This document shows positions 20,379-32,124 of a DNA stretch of 64,000 bases, one piece after another. The notes under the pieces are model-generated. The model saw only the letters and a list, made by a program, of their open reading frames with translations, had not been told where the DNA came from and made no database searches. Within the stretch, counting starts at the first letter, position 1; each line of letters starts with the position of its first letter. Position numbers and translations under genes: made by a program. Origin of the DNA: Kingdonia uniflora (lineage: Eukaryota; Streptophyta; Magnoliopsida; Ranunculales; Circaeasteraceae); assembly GCA_014058105.1 (NCBI GenBank), contig JACGCM010002086.1, positions 372,001-436,000 of the forward strand, written 5' to 3'.

Positions 20379-22796
20379 TGTAATAACCTATTTTCGTAGA
20401 GAGCGAAAATAGCTTTACACCATAGAATTTTGAATGATATGAGAGTGAAAGTAATAGCAAGCACAAAGATTTAGCGTGAAAAACCCTTGAATGGGTAATA
20501 AACCACGACCTCTCCTGAGGATTTAAGAAATAGTTGTTTATAGATTGCTAACTATTACATGGGAGAGATATATTAGAAAAGGTCTCTCAGAAGCTATGTC
20601 CCGAAGGTGTGTTAGTGAAGCTCCCTCTTAAACTGTAGCTCTCTGTGCCTATTTATAAGTCTTATAACATGACCGTTATTTGCTTTAATGAGGAACGTTA
20701 CAATATCAAGTTTTGATGAGTCTTCATAATGGTCGAATAACGGCTTGAGTAACTCTTCTTCTTTGTAACCGCTCCATAATGTGTCATAAATGCGCCACGT
20801 TTTTGTTTACGAGGTCGAGTAAATGCGTGATGGTCGAATACTGAGACCTGAGCTTGAGTTTTAGAATTGGCTTTTACATCCAATCGGGCTGAAGGTCGAT
20901 ATCTGTGTTTAGGTCGAGTATTGGAAATAAGTCACCACATTCTCCCCGTCTCAGCCAATAACACGAGAAACATCATAAGCAAGTGGTGTTGGTTGAGATA
21001 CATATTTGACCTTTGGATATGTAAACTGCATGGTTGGATTGGTTTGAACCAACGACCAACGTAAAGAGGGATATAAATTGTTCGAAGCTGAAGTTGAGGT
21101 CGGGCTCGCCCCGGAGTGTGATGGTTGAATGACGCGTGCTGACTGATGATGCGAATAATGGCTGCATTGGGAACGACCTGTATTGCATTGAGTGCTGTAT
21201 AGGTGGGAGACCAATCGTTGTTTATCGCTACAAAAAATATTATATGTGTATGAGATGTCTATCGGTTAAAAAGCTATAATTACCTATTTTTTTAACTATT
21301 GAATGTAGAATGTATTCTCTGGACAAGAAGTTAGTGTGCTTCAGCCCTTAGAAGATGTATGGTTCCTTAGTTTAAAAAGCAAGTTGTATATATACTTTTG
21401 CCTTTGGACGATGTATGTGTCCGTGGGTATAAAGCTATTAATATTTATGCTTTAGCCTTCGAACTAGAAGTGTCTATGTGGTGTACAACTGAAAAGCTTG
21501 GTCCGTCCAGACATGGCAATCGTCGGTATGAAGCTAGAGTGTATTATGCTTTAACCTTTGGATATAGATATCAGTGAGAGCGTAGCTCTGATCATCGAAG
21601 ATGTGTCCGCAGGTTAAAAAGTATATATGCTTCTAACATCGGAAAATAAAGTATCGATTGAAAGCTAGTATGAATTTAGCTTTAATAATCGAATGTAGTT
21701 GAAATTGTAAGCTGAAGCTAAAAATATAAGATAAAAATACTTAGCTGGTAATTGAGTTAAAGCTGAAAGTGAGCTAAGAATCTGAAGCTGAATTTGAGTA
21801 TTGTGTCTGAATCTAAAATCAGGCTCGCCGCGAGTATGATTTACGTTGATTGATATTAAGCATGTTGTGTCTGAAGCTGAGGACGAGTGTTGTGTATGAA
21901 TCTGAAGTCGTGACATCAACAGTTACAGTAACTTCGAACAATAACAGCTACAGTAACTTCAAACTGCTACAGATATAGTACTTTGAATAGTACATTTACA
22001 GTAACTTTCGAACTGCTACAGTACTTTGAATAGTATCTACATCTACATTAGCTTCGAACTGCTACAGTACTTTGAACTGCTACAGCTCGATGAAATTTCA
22101 TCTCGATTCAACTCGACTCAGAGAGAGAGAGGTTCTGTTTGTTATGTGTTTCTTGATATTCTTCAGAGAGGAAGAAATATCAGTTGGATCGGAGAACGAT
22201 GACTAATTGCTTCGATTCCCACAGATGGTGCCAAATGTAATAACCTATTTTCGTAGAGACCAAAAATAGCTTTACACCATAGAATTTTGAATGATATGAG
22301 AATGAAAGTAATAACAAGCACAAAGATTTAGCGTGGAAAACCCTTGAATGGGTAAAAAACCACGACCTATCTTGAGGATTTCAGAAAGAGTTGTTTATAG
22401 ATTGCTAACTATTACATGAGAGAGAGATATCAGAAAAGGTCTCTCAGAAGCTATGTCCCGAAGGTGTGTTAGTGAAGCTCCCTCTTAAACTATAGCTCTC
22501 TGTGCCTATTTATAGGTCTTATAACATGACCGTTATTTGCTTTAATGAGGAACGTTACAATATCAAGTTTTGATGGGTCTTCATAATGGTCGAATAACGG
22601 CTTGAGTAACTCTTCTTCTTTGTAACCGCTCCATAATGTGTCATAAATGCGCCACGTGTTTGTTTACGAGGTCGAGTAAATGCGTGATGGTCGAATGCTG
22701 AGACCTGAGCTTGAGTTTTAGAACTGGCTTTTACATCCAATCGGGCTGAAGGTCGATATTTGGGTTTAGGTCGAGTATTGAAAATAAGTCACCACA
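20379..22796 (-). mobile_element. short non-autonomous LTR retroelement, copy 3
   Basis: LTRs are 20379-20939 and 22236-22796, with AGCAG duplications (20374-20378, 22797-22801). The primer-binding-like region just before 22236 reads TTTGGCACCATCTGTGGG on the minus strand. The internal region lacks the roughly 66-base block present at 3076-3141 of copy 1. Confidence 0.88.
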
Positions 22797-22801
22797 AGCA
22801 G

Positions 22802-24099
22802 TGTTCTTCACCAATTATTGCTTACTCGCGTACTTAAAATTGTAGTCATGGGTAATCCAGAGCCTTATTCAAGTTTAATTAAATATTCATGATTGATTAT
22901 AAAAACCGACGTTTTAAAGACCCGCAAGTGCACGGTGTACCGTTGAACACAAATAGTAGCGGGGTCGTATCCCAAGAGACTTGTATGTGCGAATTATGTT
23001 TCGAGCTATTAATTTTATCCAATAAGAGTGAGAACCAATGCTCGATTCCACTCCACCCGTTGTAACCATAAGATAACATACTTAATTAGAGTATGTCACA
23101 ACTTTTCGTATCGCATATCCATGGTCGGGTATATGCAATACATCATGAGATATGAAAATAATCATTGGGAATTGTTCATAGGCCACCTTACTCAATCATG
23201 GTCCGGTTGATAAAAACGGGTTATGTTCTCTTCTCCATATTCCAAACCATTTTGTAATGGTCAAACAAGATGGTTTCTTAGATTCTTTACTTCCTCGAAT
23301 CCAAGCTATGGTCAAGCTAGGATCGTAGGGAGAAGAATAAACATTAAAACGGAGGAAGGGAAAGTAACTACTCTAGCTAAACTATGCTATTTTATACTAA
23401 GGCTACATTTGGTGGAGCTTTCTCTAGCTTTGGCTAAGAGGATTAACTACTCATCCCTTTGATGATCATTGCCATATAACTTGCTTTAAAGATAATGACA
23501 ATACCTAAAGAAGAAGAAGAAGAAGAAGAAGAAGTTTTATTGCTTATTGAACCTTGATATTACACTCTCCCAAGATGTCTCTCATGGGTGAGATTCCCCT
23601 CCTATTTATAGTATAGGAGGGGTTACAAAACATCACCATTAATATAAAATCCCCTAAACAATGCCTTAGACCATACATAAATATTACAACTCATAAGAAT
23701 AATCTCTACATTAAATTCTCTTCAATGGTCTTCCACGGGCCTTTAGTTGACAACTTCAAATGAGGATATTGTATGAGTGCATCACCCTTGTTCTTCGTTA
23801 AAAACCGGAAAAATGTACGACTTATATATCATGTGTCCGATTCTGTAAATACAAGCAAAAACACTATTAATATCACATTTATTTAATAAATAACTATATA
23901 TCTAGATATAAATTTAGTAGTTGTACACGTAAATATTACGTGTCTATCAATTCAAGTTCTTAAATCAACAAATATACCATATATTTGTCGAATGATAGTA
24001 CTACATATTGTCACTACCTATTTAGTTGAGTGTACTGAAAAATTCGATGAGGGTCAGTCCATCTTGAATGAAATACTTTAGGTCCCACTATATACTTAC
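22802..24099. other. duplicated non-coding spacer, unit copy 3
   Basis: This matches 4385-5669, including the deletion shared with copy 1, but keeps the TGTCACTACCTAT segment that copy 1 lost. No gene is seen. An AGA microsatellite lies at about 23509-23535. Confidence 0.5.
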
Positions 24100-24347
24100 A
24101 TTTTTTGCAGCAATAACTAGCGCCTTCTTTGGAGGCAGATTGGGATCTATCCTTCTCCGGCGCTTTATTACATCCCTGTTAGTGTAAGAACCGTAAAACG
24201 AAATTCAAAGTTGGTGGATTATCTGGCTTTACACGTTATTGATTTGAACTATAGTTAAAATGCCTCTAAATAATAATAATCGTACCCTATCCATAAATTG
24301 TAGTATACTGGAGCTCTTTTCTTTTTTGGAGCTTTAGGAAGTTCCAT
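24100..24347 (-). pseudogene. YABBY/HMG-like two-exon fragment beside SAP copy 3
   Basis: Exon 1 is 24286-24347 and exon 2 is 24100-24175. Splice phases and residues match copy 1. The third exon is shortened, as in the other two copies. Confidence 0.5.
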
Positions 24348-25055
24348 TCTCCACGTGCAAAATTTCTACATAATCGAAATATAACTTATAATGACTACTA
24401 TATGATCATTTGTAACTCCGAATTATCACCATGGTTGCAGAAAAAGATAATGTATATCGAGAATTACGAACATAAGGTCGTACTGTTTTGCTTAACTTGA
24501 GCTCTACTTAGTACATTAGATTATCTAAGCTTTACTCTTATACGCAAATACGCGAATCCAATGCTTAGCTGAAATAATTAATCACTTTTTGTTAAGAAGG
24601 CCTAATTTGAGAGAGAGAGAGGTACTAAGAACCCTAAGTCTCACTTTTTGTTGGATAAAGCTAAAAACCCTAATTTCTCTTCGTTTTATACTTTTGTGAT
24701 TAACAATTTTCGATTTTCACCGTTGGATTGTTCATGCCTGATCAACGGTGGAGATTGAATCCTAATCGGCTTGGTTCAGAAGCCTAATTTGATTGGGGTT
24801 CTGATTTGCATGTAAACGATACCAATAAGAGCTTTTAGGAATTTAATTTTATTATACCTGAAATACCCTTGTAATTGCTGAATATAATATTATCGATAGA
24901 AGATAATAGAAGGGGTATTTCTGTCTGTTAAGAAGGCCGAATTATTATTTGATTGTGATTCAGAGGCATAGCAATTGTATTTAAACTATGATACCCATAA
25001 TATCATTAAAAGATTAGATTACAGCTTGACCTAGGAACTTAGGCTATGTTTGTCC
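24348..25055. promoter_or_regulatory. promoter region of SAP copy 3
   Basis: Nearly the same as the copy 2 promoter, with the same G-box, GA run, AAACCCTAA and TATA (25056). No other gene is seen. Confidence 0.5.
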
Positions 25056-25181
25056 TATAAAACAAGCCTATGTATTCACTGAGAGATAATTGCAAGTTTG
25101 TGCAGAGATCATAAGGGCTAACATAATAAAACTAAGTTGAGATTCGAAATTGTTTTGTTTCGATTTAATAGTTTGAAGAAG

Positions 25182-25664
25182 ATGGGTTCTGAAGATAGTG
25201 GGAGCAGAATCAACGAGCAACAAGCATGCGCGAAAGGGTGCGGGTTCTTTGGTAACCCAGTGACGCAAAACCTTTGTTCCAAGTGTTTCCGAGATAGTAG
25301 AATCGAAGAAGAGAAAGCTGCATCAGCCAAAGCTAGTTTTGAAAAGTCTAGGAACCCCCCATTGCCTTCATCGAAAGGGAGTTCACTTTCGGTTAACGTA
25401 GAATCTGCAGCATCTTCGTCGTCAAGTTTATCTGATTTGGCTAGCTTGGTTGCCAAGGACACGGTTGTGAAGAATAGGTGTTCATGTTGTAACAAACGGG
25501 TGGGGTTGACGGGGTTTCAGTGCAAGTGTGGGAGCACGTTTTGTTCAATGCATAGGTACCCGGAGAAGCATGAGTGCGGGTTTAACTTCAAGGCTGTGGG
25601 TCGTGAAGCAATTTCGAAAGCCAATCCAGTTGTGAAGGCGGACAAGTTAGATAGTCGAGCTTGA
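25182..25664 (+). CDS. SAP: A20/AN1 zinc-finger stress-associated protein, copy 3
   Basis: The encoded protein is identical to copies 1 and 2 and carries intact A20 and AN1 fingers. The 3' flank continues to 26057, where a complete Copia element inserted in minus orientation about 390 bases after the stop. The TATA box is at 25056. Being intronless and nearly identical at DNA level, the three genes are either very recent duplicates or homogenised by gene conversion. All three could be expressed, since each keeps the same core promoter. Confidence 0.97.
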   Translation: MGSEDSGSRINEQQACAKGCGFFGNPVTQNLCSKCFRDSRIEEEKAASAKASFEKSRNPPLPSSKGSSLSVNVESAASSSSSLSDLASLVAKDTVVKNRCSCCNKRVGLTGFQCKCGSTFCSMHRYPEKHECGFNFKAVGREAISKANPVVKADKLDSRA

Positions 25665-26057
25665 GTAGCTGTTTTTCTCTATTTTAATGAAATGCAAGAG
25701 TGATGGGTTGTGATGCTTCAATGGGTTCCTTAATACCTTAATAATAACATTGTTATGGTGTCATTGATGTTGATTGGGATCTTTTCTTTGATTTTTGTTT
25801 GTCACCATACAGTTTGTGCTATAATCTTGCAGTTTTGAAACTTCAGTTGTAAACTTAGATTTGTTTTGTACATGTTCAAGTAGATATTTGACGAAAATTG
25901 TGATTGCCCCCAACCATTTCTTAGTCTTTGTTGGGCTGTGCAGTGTGTTCAAATATAGACGGATTTCAACAGGAGTTATTCATGGCTGAGAGTAGGAAAA
26001 TCAAATGACTAATAACTTCTAATACACCAAAATGGGAATCAGATGTGAAGTTCAAGT

Positions 26058-26633
26058 TGTTGAGCTGCAAGCCCGGAAGCCACAAACTCAAAGTCAATTT
26101 GGGTTAGTAATGAACAAACACAAACAAAGAAACACACAACACCAAGATTATAGTGGTTCGGAAAATTGCCTACGTCCATTTTCGAAAGAGAGAGAGAGAG
26201 AGTTTATTCAATGTCCCAATTACAATCACTCAAGCCCACTTTAGGGGATTTCTCACTCAAGAAATCCCCTAAAGTTTTTCACCAAAGGATTGTCAAAAGG
26301 GTGGTTCACAAATAACTTAGGTTTCCCTTTATATACTAGGGAAAACCTTTTACTATCGCTCAAATCTCGAGGAAAACAAGAGGTTCGAAAACCATAAAAA
26401 AAACCAAGTTACCAGATTTCGTTCGAATGACACTTGAATTCGTTCGAACGAAACTTTGCGTCTGGGCCAAAATTCCAGAGGGATACAAGAGTTGTTTGAA
26501 CGGATTTAAGGGTCGTTCGAACGACCTAGGATCTTGGGTCAAAATTCCAGGGGGTTACAAGAGTCGTTCGAACGGATTCAAGGGTCGTTCGAACGATTTG
26601 GGCCCAAAACCAAAAAACATAAATATCTCTACA
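26058..26633 (-). repeat. Copia-1 LTR (3' in element sense)
   Basis: This holds a cluster of GTTCGAAC palindromes (26420-26600) upstream, in element sense, of a TATA box (TATATAAAGG on the minus strand near 26328). Confidence 0.9.
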
Positions 26634-26909
26634 ATTTTCCACATCGGTGAAGATTTCCCAAACCAACGAACCGAAATCGGAGCCGAACATAAAAACCAAC
26701 CAAACAGACCCAAACAAACACTCTCCACCATCAAATGTCCCCAAAGACCCAAACATACAAACGGCCCAAAAAAACCAGCCAAAACCAAACATCCCAATGG
26801 ACCAAGAAGCAAACCAAATCTCCCAAGGAAACAAAATCGACTGCACCAAATCAATGGTTGCCTACGTACCTCCATGGATCAAGTCGCTCGTAGTTCACCA
26901 AACATCCAA

Positions 26910-27575
26910 TCAATCAACATGAAGAATTTGAACTAAGTTCAAACAATGATTGAACTTAATTCCCGAAATAATTTTCGTAAACATATCCGCCGGGTTATCT
27001 TTGGTGTGAATCTTCTTCAACAGAATCTCACCCTTCTCCAGGACTTCTCTGACAAAGTGATAGTGCACATCAATATGCTTTGTGCGCTGGTGATGAACCT
27101 GATTTTTGGCCAAGAAGATAACGCTCTGACTATCACAGTAGACATCAAGATGATCTATCTTAATGCCCAAATCCCACAGAAGACCTTTCATCCAAATAAA
27201 TTCTTTAATCGCCCCAGTCACGGCCATATACTCCGCCTCGGTAGTAGACAATGCCACCGTTGACTGTAGCGTGGATCTCCAACTAATCGGCCCCCCACCC
27301 TATGTAAATACATACCCGGTAGTAGATCGCCGTCTATCCAAGTCACCCATGTAGTAAGAATTCATATAACCCACACAAAAACGATCAGTCGAATCCTGTT
27401 TACGAAACTCCAACCCGATATCCATAGTACCTTTGATATACCGTAGAATCCATTTCACAGCTCGCCAGTGATCTCTACCCGGATCATGCATATAACGGCT
27501 AGTCATACCAACTGCCTGTGAAATGTCTGGCCGAGTACAAACCATAACATACATCAAGCTACCAACCGCTAGCAT
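26910..27575 (-). pseudogene. Copia-1 RNase H region
   Basis: Two open pieces (27300-27575 and 26910-27257), separated by a stop near 27300, cover the end of RT and RNase H. Motifs include VGSLMYVMVCTRPDI, RRSTTGYVF, ALSTTEAEYMAV, YCDSQSVIFLAKN and KHIDVHYHFVRE. These are standard for Copia polyproteins. Confidence 0.9.
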
Positions 27576-28770
27576 AAGGAACTTGACTCATATAATCACG
27601 TTCCTCATTAGTGTTTGGAGACATAGAAGCCTTAAGCTTAAAATGAGGAGCAAGGGGAGTACTTACAGATTTTGTGTTACCATCAATGCCAAATCTCTGA
27701 AGTACCTTCCTCATATACAAAGTCTGAGAGAGACGCACCGTTCCATTATCTCTATCTCTATGAATCTCTATACCAAGAATCTTTTTCGCATCACCAAGAT
27801 CCTTCATTTCAAATTCTTTACCCATTTGCATTTTCAGCTTATCAATCTCACTTTTATGTTTACATGTAATAAGCATATCATCCACATACAAAAGCAAGTA
27901 AATAAAGAACCCGTCACGTAGCTTGCGTAAGTAGACACAATGGTCATAGTGACTCCGCTTGTACTTCTGCCCAATCATAAACTGATCAAACCGTTTGTAC
28001 CATTGCTTTGGAGACTGCTTCAAACCGTACAATGACTTTTTTAGCTTACATACATAGTCTTCCTTCCCCGCAACCGTAAACCCATTCGGCTGAGTCATAT
28101 AGATATTTTCTTTTAAATTCCCATGTAAGAATGCGGTCTTAACATCGAGTTGTTGCAACTTCAAATTGAATTGCGCTACTAAGACCAATAGGATCCGTAT
28201 GGAAGAATATTTCACAACCGGAGAAAACACCTCATTGTAATCGATCCCTTCCCTTTGAGTGTAGCCCTTGGCTACTAATCTTACCTTAAAGCGTATTTCA
28301 TCATCAAGAGATCCTTGCTTCTTAGTGTAAACCCATTTACAACCGATCGCTTTCTTTCCTTTCGGCAACTTCGAAAGGTCCCAAGTTCCATTTTTGAAAT
28401 GATAGTACATCTCTTCCTTCATTGCTCCCTCCCAATGTTTAGCCTCGGAATCGTAAATAGCCCCTTTATAGGTAGAAGGAACATCCTCTTCAATAACCGG
28501 AAGTGCATAGGCTACCATGGCCTTCGCTTTTGGAAGCACCATATCCTTTGTAAACCAACTCGGTTTGCTTACATCCCTCTTTGGTTTACTCTTTGCGATT
28601 GACTCCGCTACCGAAATCTTTTCATCCGTACTACCAAATGCACCACCTTCATCCGTGTCTTCATCATTTGGAACATGTACCAATGGCTCATCACCCGTTG
28701 TCACACCGGTAGATGACCCCCCTCTAAGTACAGACCTCTCTGGCCAATATGAAGACGCATTAATCTCCAC
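27559..28770 (-). pseudogene. Copia-1 reverse transcriptase
   Basis: 403 open residues with the Copia RT signatures CKWVYTKKQ, RLVAKGYTQ, the LDVKTAFLHGNL block, KKSLYGLKQSP and the catalytic YVDD in LLYVDDMLIT. It ends at a frameshift near 27565, beyond which the same domain continues in another frame. Confidence 0.93.
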
Positions 28771-28797
28771 CCACTGTAATACCCCGCTGGTCGTCTT

Positions 28798-30021
28798 TTA
28801 TGTGTGCCCAGAGTCATGCGACTTCATCATAGAAGCCTCATCAAAAGTGACATCTCTGGTCATAATGATCATTCGGTCTTTCGTATCCCACAACTTGTAA
28901 CCTTTTACACCCTTCTTCTTACCCAGAAAAATAGTTTTTCTTGCTCGCGAATCCAACTTACCATCCTTCACATGATAGTATGTTGGACACCCAAATATAC
29001 GGAGAGTATCATAATCTGTAGCAGGTTCTCCCGACCAAGCCTCCATTGGAGTTTTACCCTCAATTGCAGTTGAAGGTAACTTATTAACGAGATAACATGC
29101 ATAAGTCAAAGCCTTAGCCCAAAATGCCTTGCCCAACCCAAAATTGGACAGCATACACCGAACCTTCTCCAGTAAAGTACGGTTCATGCGCTCGGCTACC
29201 CCATTATGTTGCGGTGTCTCTCTAACCGTGAACTGTCGAACTATCCCCCCATCTCGACATACTTGCAAGAATGGATCACTAGTATACTCCCCACCATTAT
29301 CCGAACGGAGCAACTTGATCTTTCTGTCGGTCTGAGTTTCAATCAACTTCTTCCACGTCATGAAAATTTCTAGGACTTCATCCTTACTCTTCATAGTGTA
29401 CACCCAAACTCGCATAGAAAAGTCATCCACAAAAGACGCAAAGTAATGCTTCCCCCCTAGCGATACATTCTTGGAGGGACCCCAAACGTCATAGTGAACA
29501 TATTCAAGAGTTCCACGAGTACTGTGAATAGTGGTGTCGAACTTAACTCTTGTCTGCTTGCTCAGAATGCAGTATTTACAAAAATCTAATTTGCACATCT
29601 TGGCACCTTTTAAAAGCCCCTGGCTCGCTAGAGCTCTCAAAGACTTTTCACCCGCATGCGCCAAACGCATGTGCCATAGCCGTGTCGTATCTTTGGAAGT
29701 GGTCTCATCTCTTCCCGCGGTAGAAACCTCACCAAGAATAGTCGTTCCATCTAAGTAGTACAAGTTGTTACTTCTCCTGTGACCCTTCAATATCACCATG
29801 GCTCCCTTAAGAACCCTATTTACTTTATTCTCAGACACCACTTTACAGCCTTGCGCTTCAAGTGTCCCCATCGAGATAATGTTCTTACTCATTGTCGGAA
29901 TAAACCGAACTTCATCAATTTCTTTAACCAACCCATTATGCAACTTTAGTCGAATGGTACCTATCCCCATGATGCGGCATGAATTGTCATTTCCCATCAC
30001 CACCGCTCCATCTTCTGGCAA
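28798..30021 (-). pseudogene. Copia-1 protease end and integrase
   Basis: 407 open residues. They comprise the end of the protease-linker, a GAG-pre-integrase zinc-binding part (WHMRLAHAG...CKYCILSKQ), and the integrase core with the expected D, D and E residues (HYDVWGP, SDNGGEY, NGVAERMNR). A frameshift near 28790 separates it from the RT frame. Confidence 0.92.
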
Positions 30022-30235
30022 ATTTCAAACTAGAAAAACAAGCCCTCTCGGAACAAATATGATAAGTAGCACCCGAATCTAAAATTCATTCATTTGTATC
30101 AATAATACATGTACTAAAAGTTATAGTAAAAGAGTAGTCAGAGTCATTACCTCCCGTTTCTGTGTCCTGAGCCAAATTCACAGAATAACCCAATTTTCCT
30201 GCTTTCTTCTTCTTGAGTGCGGGACAATAAACCTT

Positions 30236-31042
30236 TCAATGTCCCATTTCTTTGCAAAACGCGCATTGGTCCTTAGTCAAATTATTTCGGTTTCCCCCAC
30301 GACCTCTCGATTTCAATCGAGAGTTGTTCCGAAATGGTTTCTTCTTATCCGAGGTTCTACCTCGAATCGTTAGTACTTCGGATGTGGACTTGTTGGTCTC
30401 TTTTTTCTTTTTTCTCCGGTACTCGTGGTTAACTACGGCCGTAGTCACATCCGTGTACTTCAAATAACTCATTTCATAAGTAATCGTCGTAACGAAATAT
30501 TCGAATTCTTCCGAAAGTGAGTTCAAGAATAATAGAGCTTTATCTTCATCCCTAACTATCTCTTCAAGATTCGCTAAGTCGGCCAACAACTTAGTGAAGT
30601 CATTCAAATGCTCGAACATACTAATCCCTTGCCTTATAGTAAAGCGATAAAGCTTCCTCTTCAAGTGGAGTCGATTTTGGATGCTCTTTACCAAATACTT
30701 CTTCTTTAATATCTGCCAAATTTCTTTTGCGGAAGTCTCATTCATCACAAGGTATTTAATGCCTTGAGCAAGACAAGATCGAATTTGGCCACATGCTCTC
30801 TTATTCATCTTCCGCCATACACTCTCCTCTATTTCATCCGGCTTATCCTCCAATACCTCATCTAAGTCTTGTTGACTTAGGGCATCAATGACTTCGCATC
30901 TCCACATGCGGAAGTTATTTGTGCTATTGAATTTTTCAACTTCAATTTTTGCATTGTTGAACATCACCATCGTATTTCTTTTCGGGGCCGAAGAACTAGT
31001 TTCAACATCAACTTCATCTCCCATGTTTCCCCCAATTTTCAT
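30236..31042 (-). pseudogene. Copia-1 gag
   Basis: A 268-residue open stretch with a Copia gag (UBN2-type) fold region: FRMWRCEVIDALSQQ near the start and LHLKRKLYRFTIRQG in the middle. It ends in a CCHC zinc knuckle that begins CAFCKEMGH. A TGA, where a Trp codon is expected, interrupts the knuckle at 30236-30238. The frame continues beyond it toward the protease, so the gag-pol polyprotein is broken by a nonsense change. Confidence 0.9.
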
Positions 31043-31120
31043 GAACTAACCAAATCAAAATTAAATGAAATTGAGAAACCCTAAGTTACCTCAAAATTGC
31101 ATAACCGAGGAATCAACCTC

Positions 31121-31132
31121 GCTCTGATACCA
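31121..31132 (-). other. Copia-1 primer-binding site
   Basis: The minus strand reads TGGTATCAGAGC, complementary to the 3' end of plant initiator Met-tRNA. Confidence 0.9.
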
Positions 31133-31134
31133 AT

Positions 31135-31715
31135 TGTTGAGCCGCAAGCCCGGAAGGCTCAAAGTCAAAGTCAATTTGGGTTAGCAATGAATAAACACAA
31201 ACAAAGAAACACACAACACCAAGATTATAGTGGTTCGACAAATTGCCTACATCCACTTTCAAGAGAGAGAGAGAGAGAGAGAGAGTTTATTCAATATCCC
31301 AATTACAATCACTCAAGCCCAATTTTGGATTTCTCACTCAAGAAATCCCCTAAAGTTTCTCACCAAAGGATTGCCAAACGGGTGGTTCACAAATGACTTA
31401 GATTTCCCTTTATATACTAGGGAAAACCTTTTACAATCGCTCAAATCTCGAGGCAAACAAGAGGTTCGAAAACCATCAAAAAAACCAAGTTACCAGATTT
31501 CGTTTGAACGACACTTGAATTCGTTCGAACGAAACTTTGCGTCTGAGCCAAAATTCCAAGGGGATACAAGAGTCGTTCAAACGGATTCAAGGGTCGTTCG
31601 AACGACCTGGGCTCTTGGGCCAAAATTCCAGGGGGATACAAGAGCCGTTCGAACGGATTCAAGGGTCGTTCAAACGACCTGGGACCAAAACCAAAAAAAC
31701 ATAAATATCTCCACA
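31135..31715 (-). repeat. Copia-1 LTR (5' in element sense)
   Basis: Same organisation as the partner LTR, with GTTCGAAC palindromes near 31500-31680 and a TATA box near 31411. Visible substitutions and indels separate the two LTRs. Confidence 0.9.
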
Positions 31716-31720
31716 CAAGT

Positions 31721-32124
31721 GACATAAAAGGTGTCACTTGGAATACAGACCTTAAGACTTGTTGGAGATGGCCGTAAGGTTATTATTAAGGGGTGTGGCG
31801 GAGCTATATAGAAATTTGGAATTTTTTAAGTAATTTAGATGTCTAATTCTATTTGCCTGGTGTTTGGACATTGAATGTCTAATTTAGATGTCTAATTTTT
31901 TAAGAAAATGTAGTCTAAACATAGACAAGACATTTCAATGCAAATTTGAAATCAAGCTTTATATACTTAGTAGCCCCTAAGTTTGGATTAGATTACTCGG
32001 CTAGATGAAAAGAGCAATAACATTCATTTACTAAACCATAAAGTTGCTAAAAATAAAAATGAAAAAGAGTTCAATCTCAAATCTATGGAACTCACGACCT
32101 TACCTTAGCTCCATCTAATGCTAA
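31721..32124. other. Copia-1 flank homologous to 40504-40640
   Basis: The first 130 bases after the target duplication match 40504-40640 (with changes). The rest, to 32124, holds nothing recognisable. Confidence 0.6.

Larger units (their letters stand above)
18304..21965. repeat. 3.7-kb tandem repeat, second unit (X3)
   Basis: This has the same content as X2 but with more substitutions. Relative to X1/X2 it lacks about 66 bases near 21548 and has a longer A-run near 20300. Unlike X2 it continues into the complete short LTR element and SAP copy 3, so X3 is the ancestral neighbour of SAP copy 3. Confidence 0.85.
26058..31715 (-). mobile_element. complete but decayed Ty1/Copia retrotransposon (Copia-1)
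   Basis: Length is 5658 bases. LTRs are 26058-26633 (3' LTR in element sense) and 31135-31715 (5' LTR), with TG..CA ends. The target duplication CAAGT is at 26053-26057 and 31716-31720. The primer-binding site complementary to initiator Met-tRNA (TGGTATCAGAGC on the minus strand) lies at 31121-31132, two bases from the LTR. The order gag, protease, integrase, RT, RNase H is Copia-type. Several stops and frameshifts and clear divergence between the LTRs show it is inactive. The paralogous empty site is at about 40499-40503. Confidence 0.95.

Noticed and set aside
26427..26936. Overlapping long frames on both strands in the Copia-1 LTR (169, 107, 106 and 91 codons)
   Set aside because: Low-complexity LTR sequence with GTTCGAAC repeats; the frames overlap LTR and spacer and have no domains.
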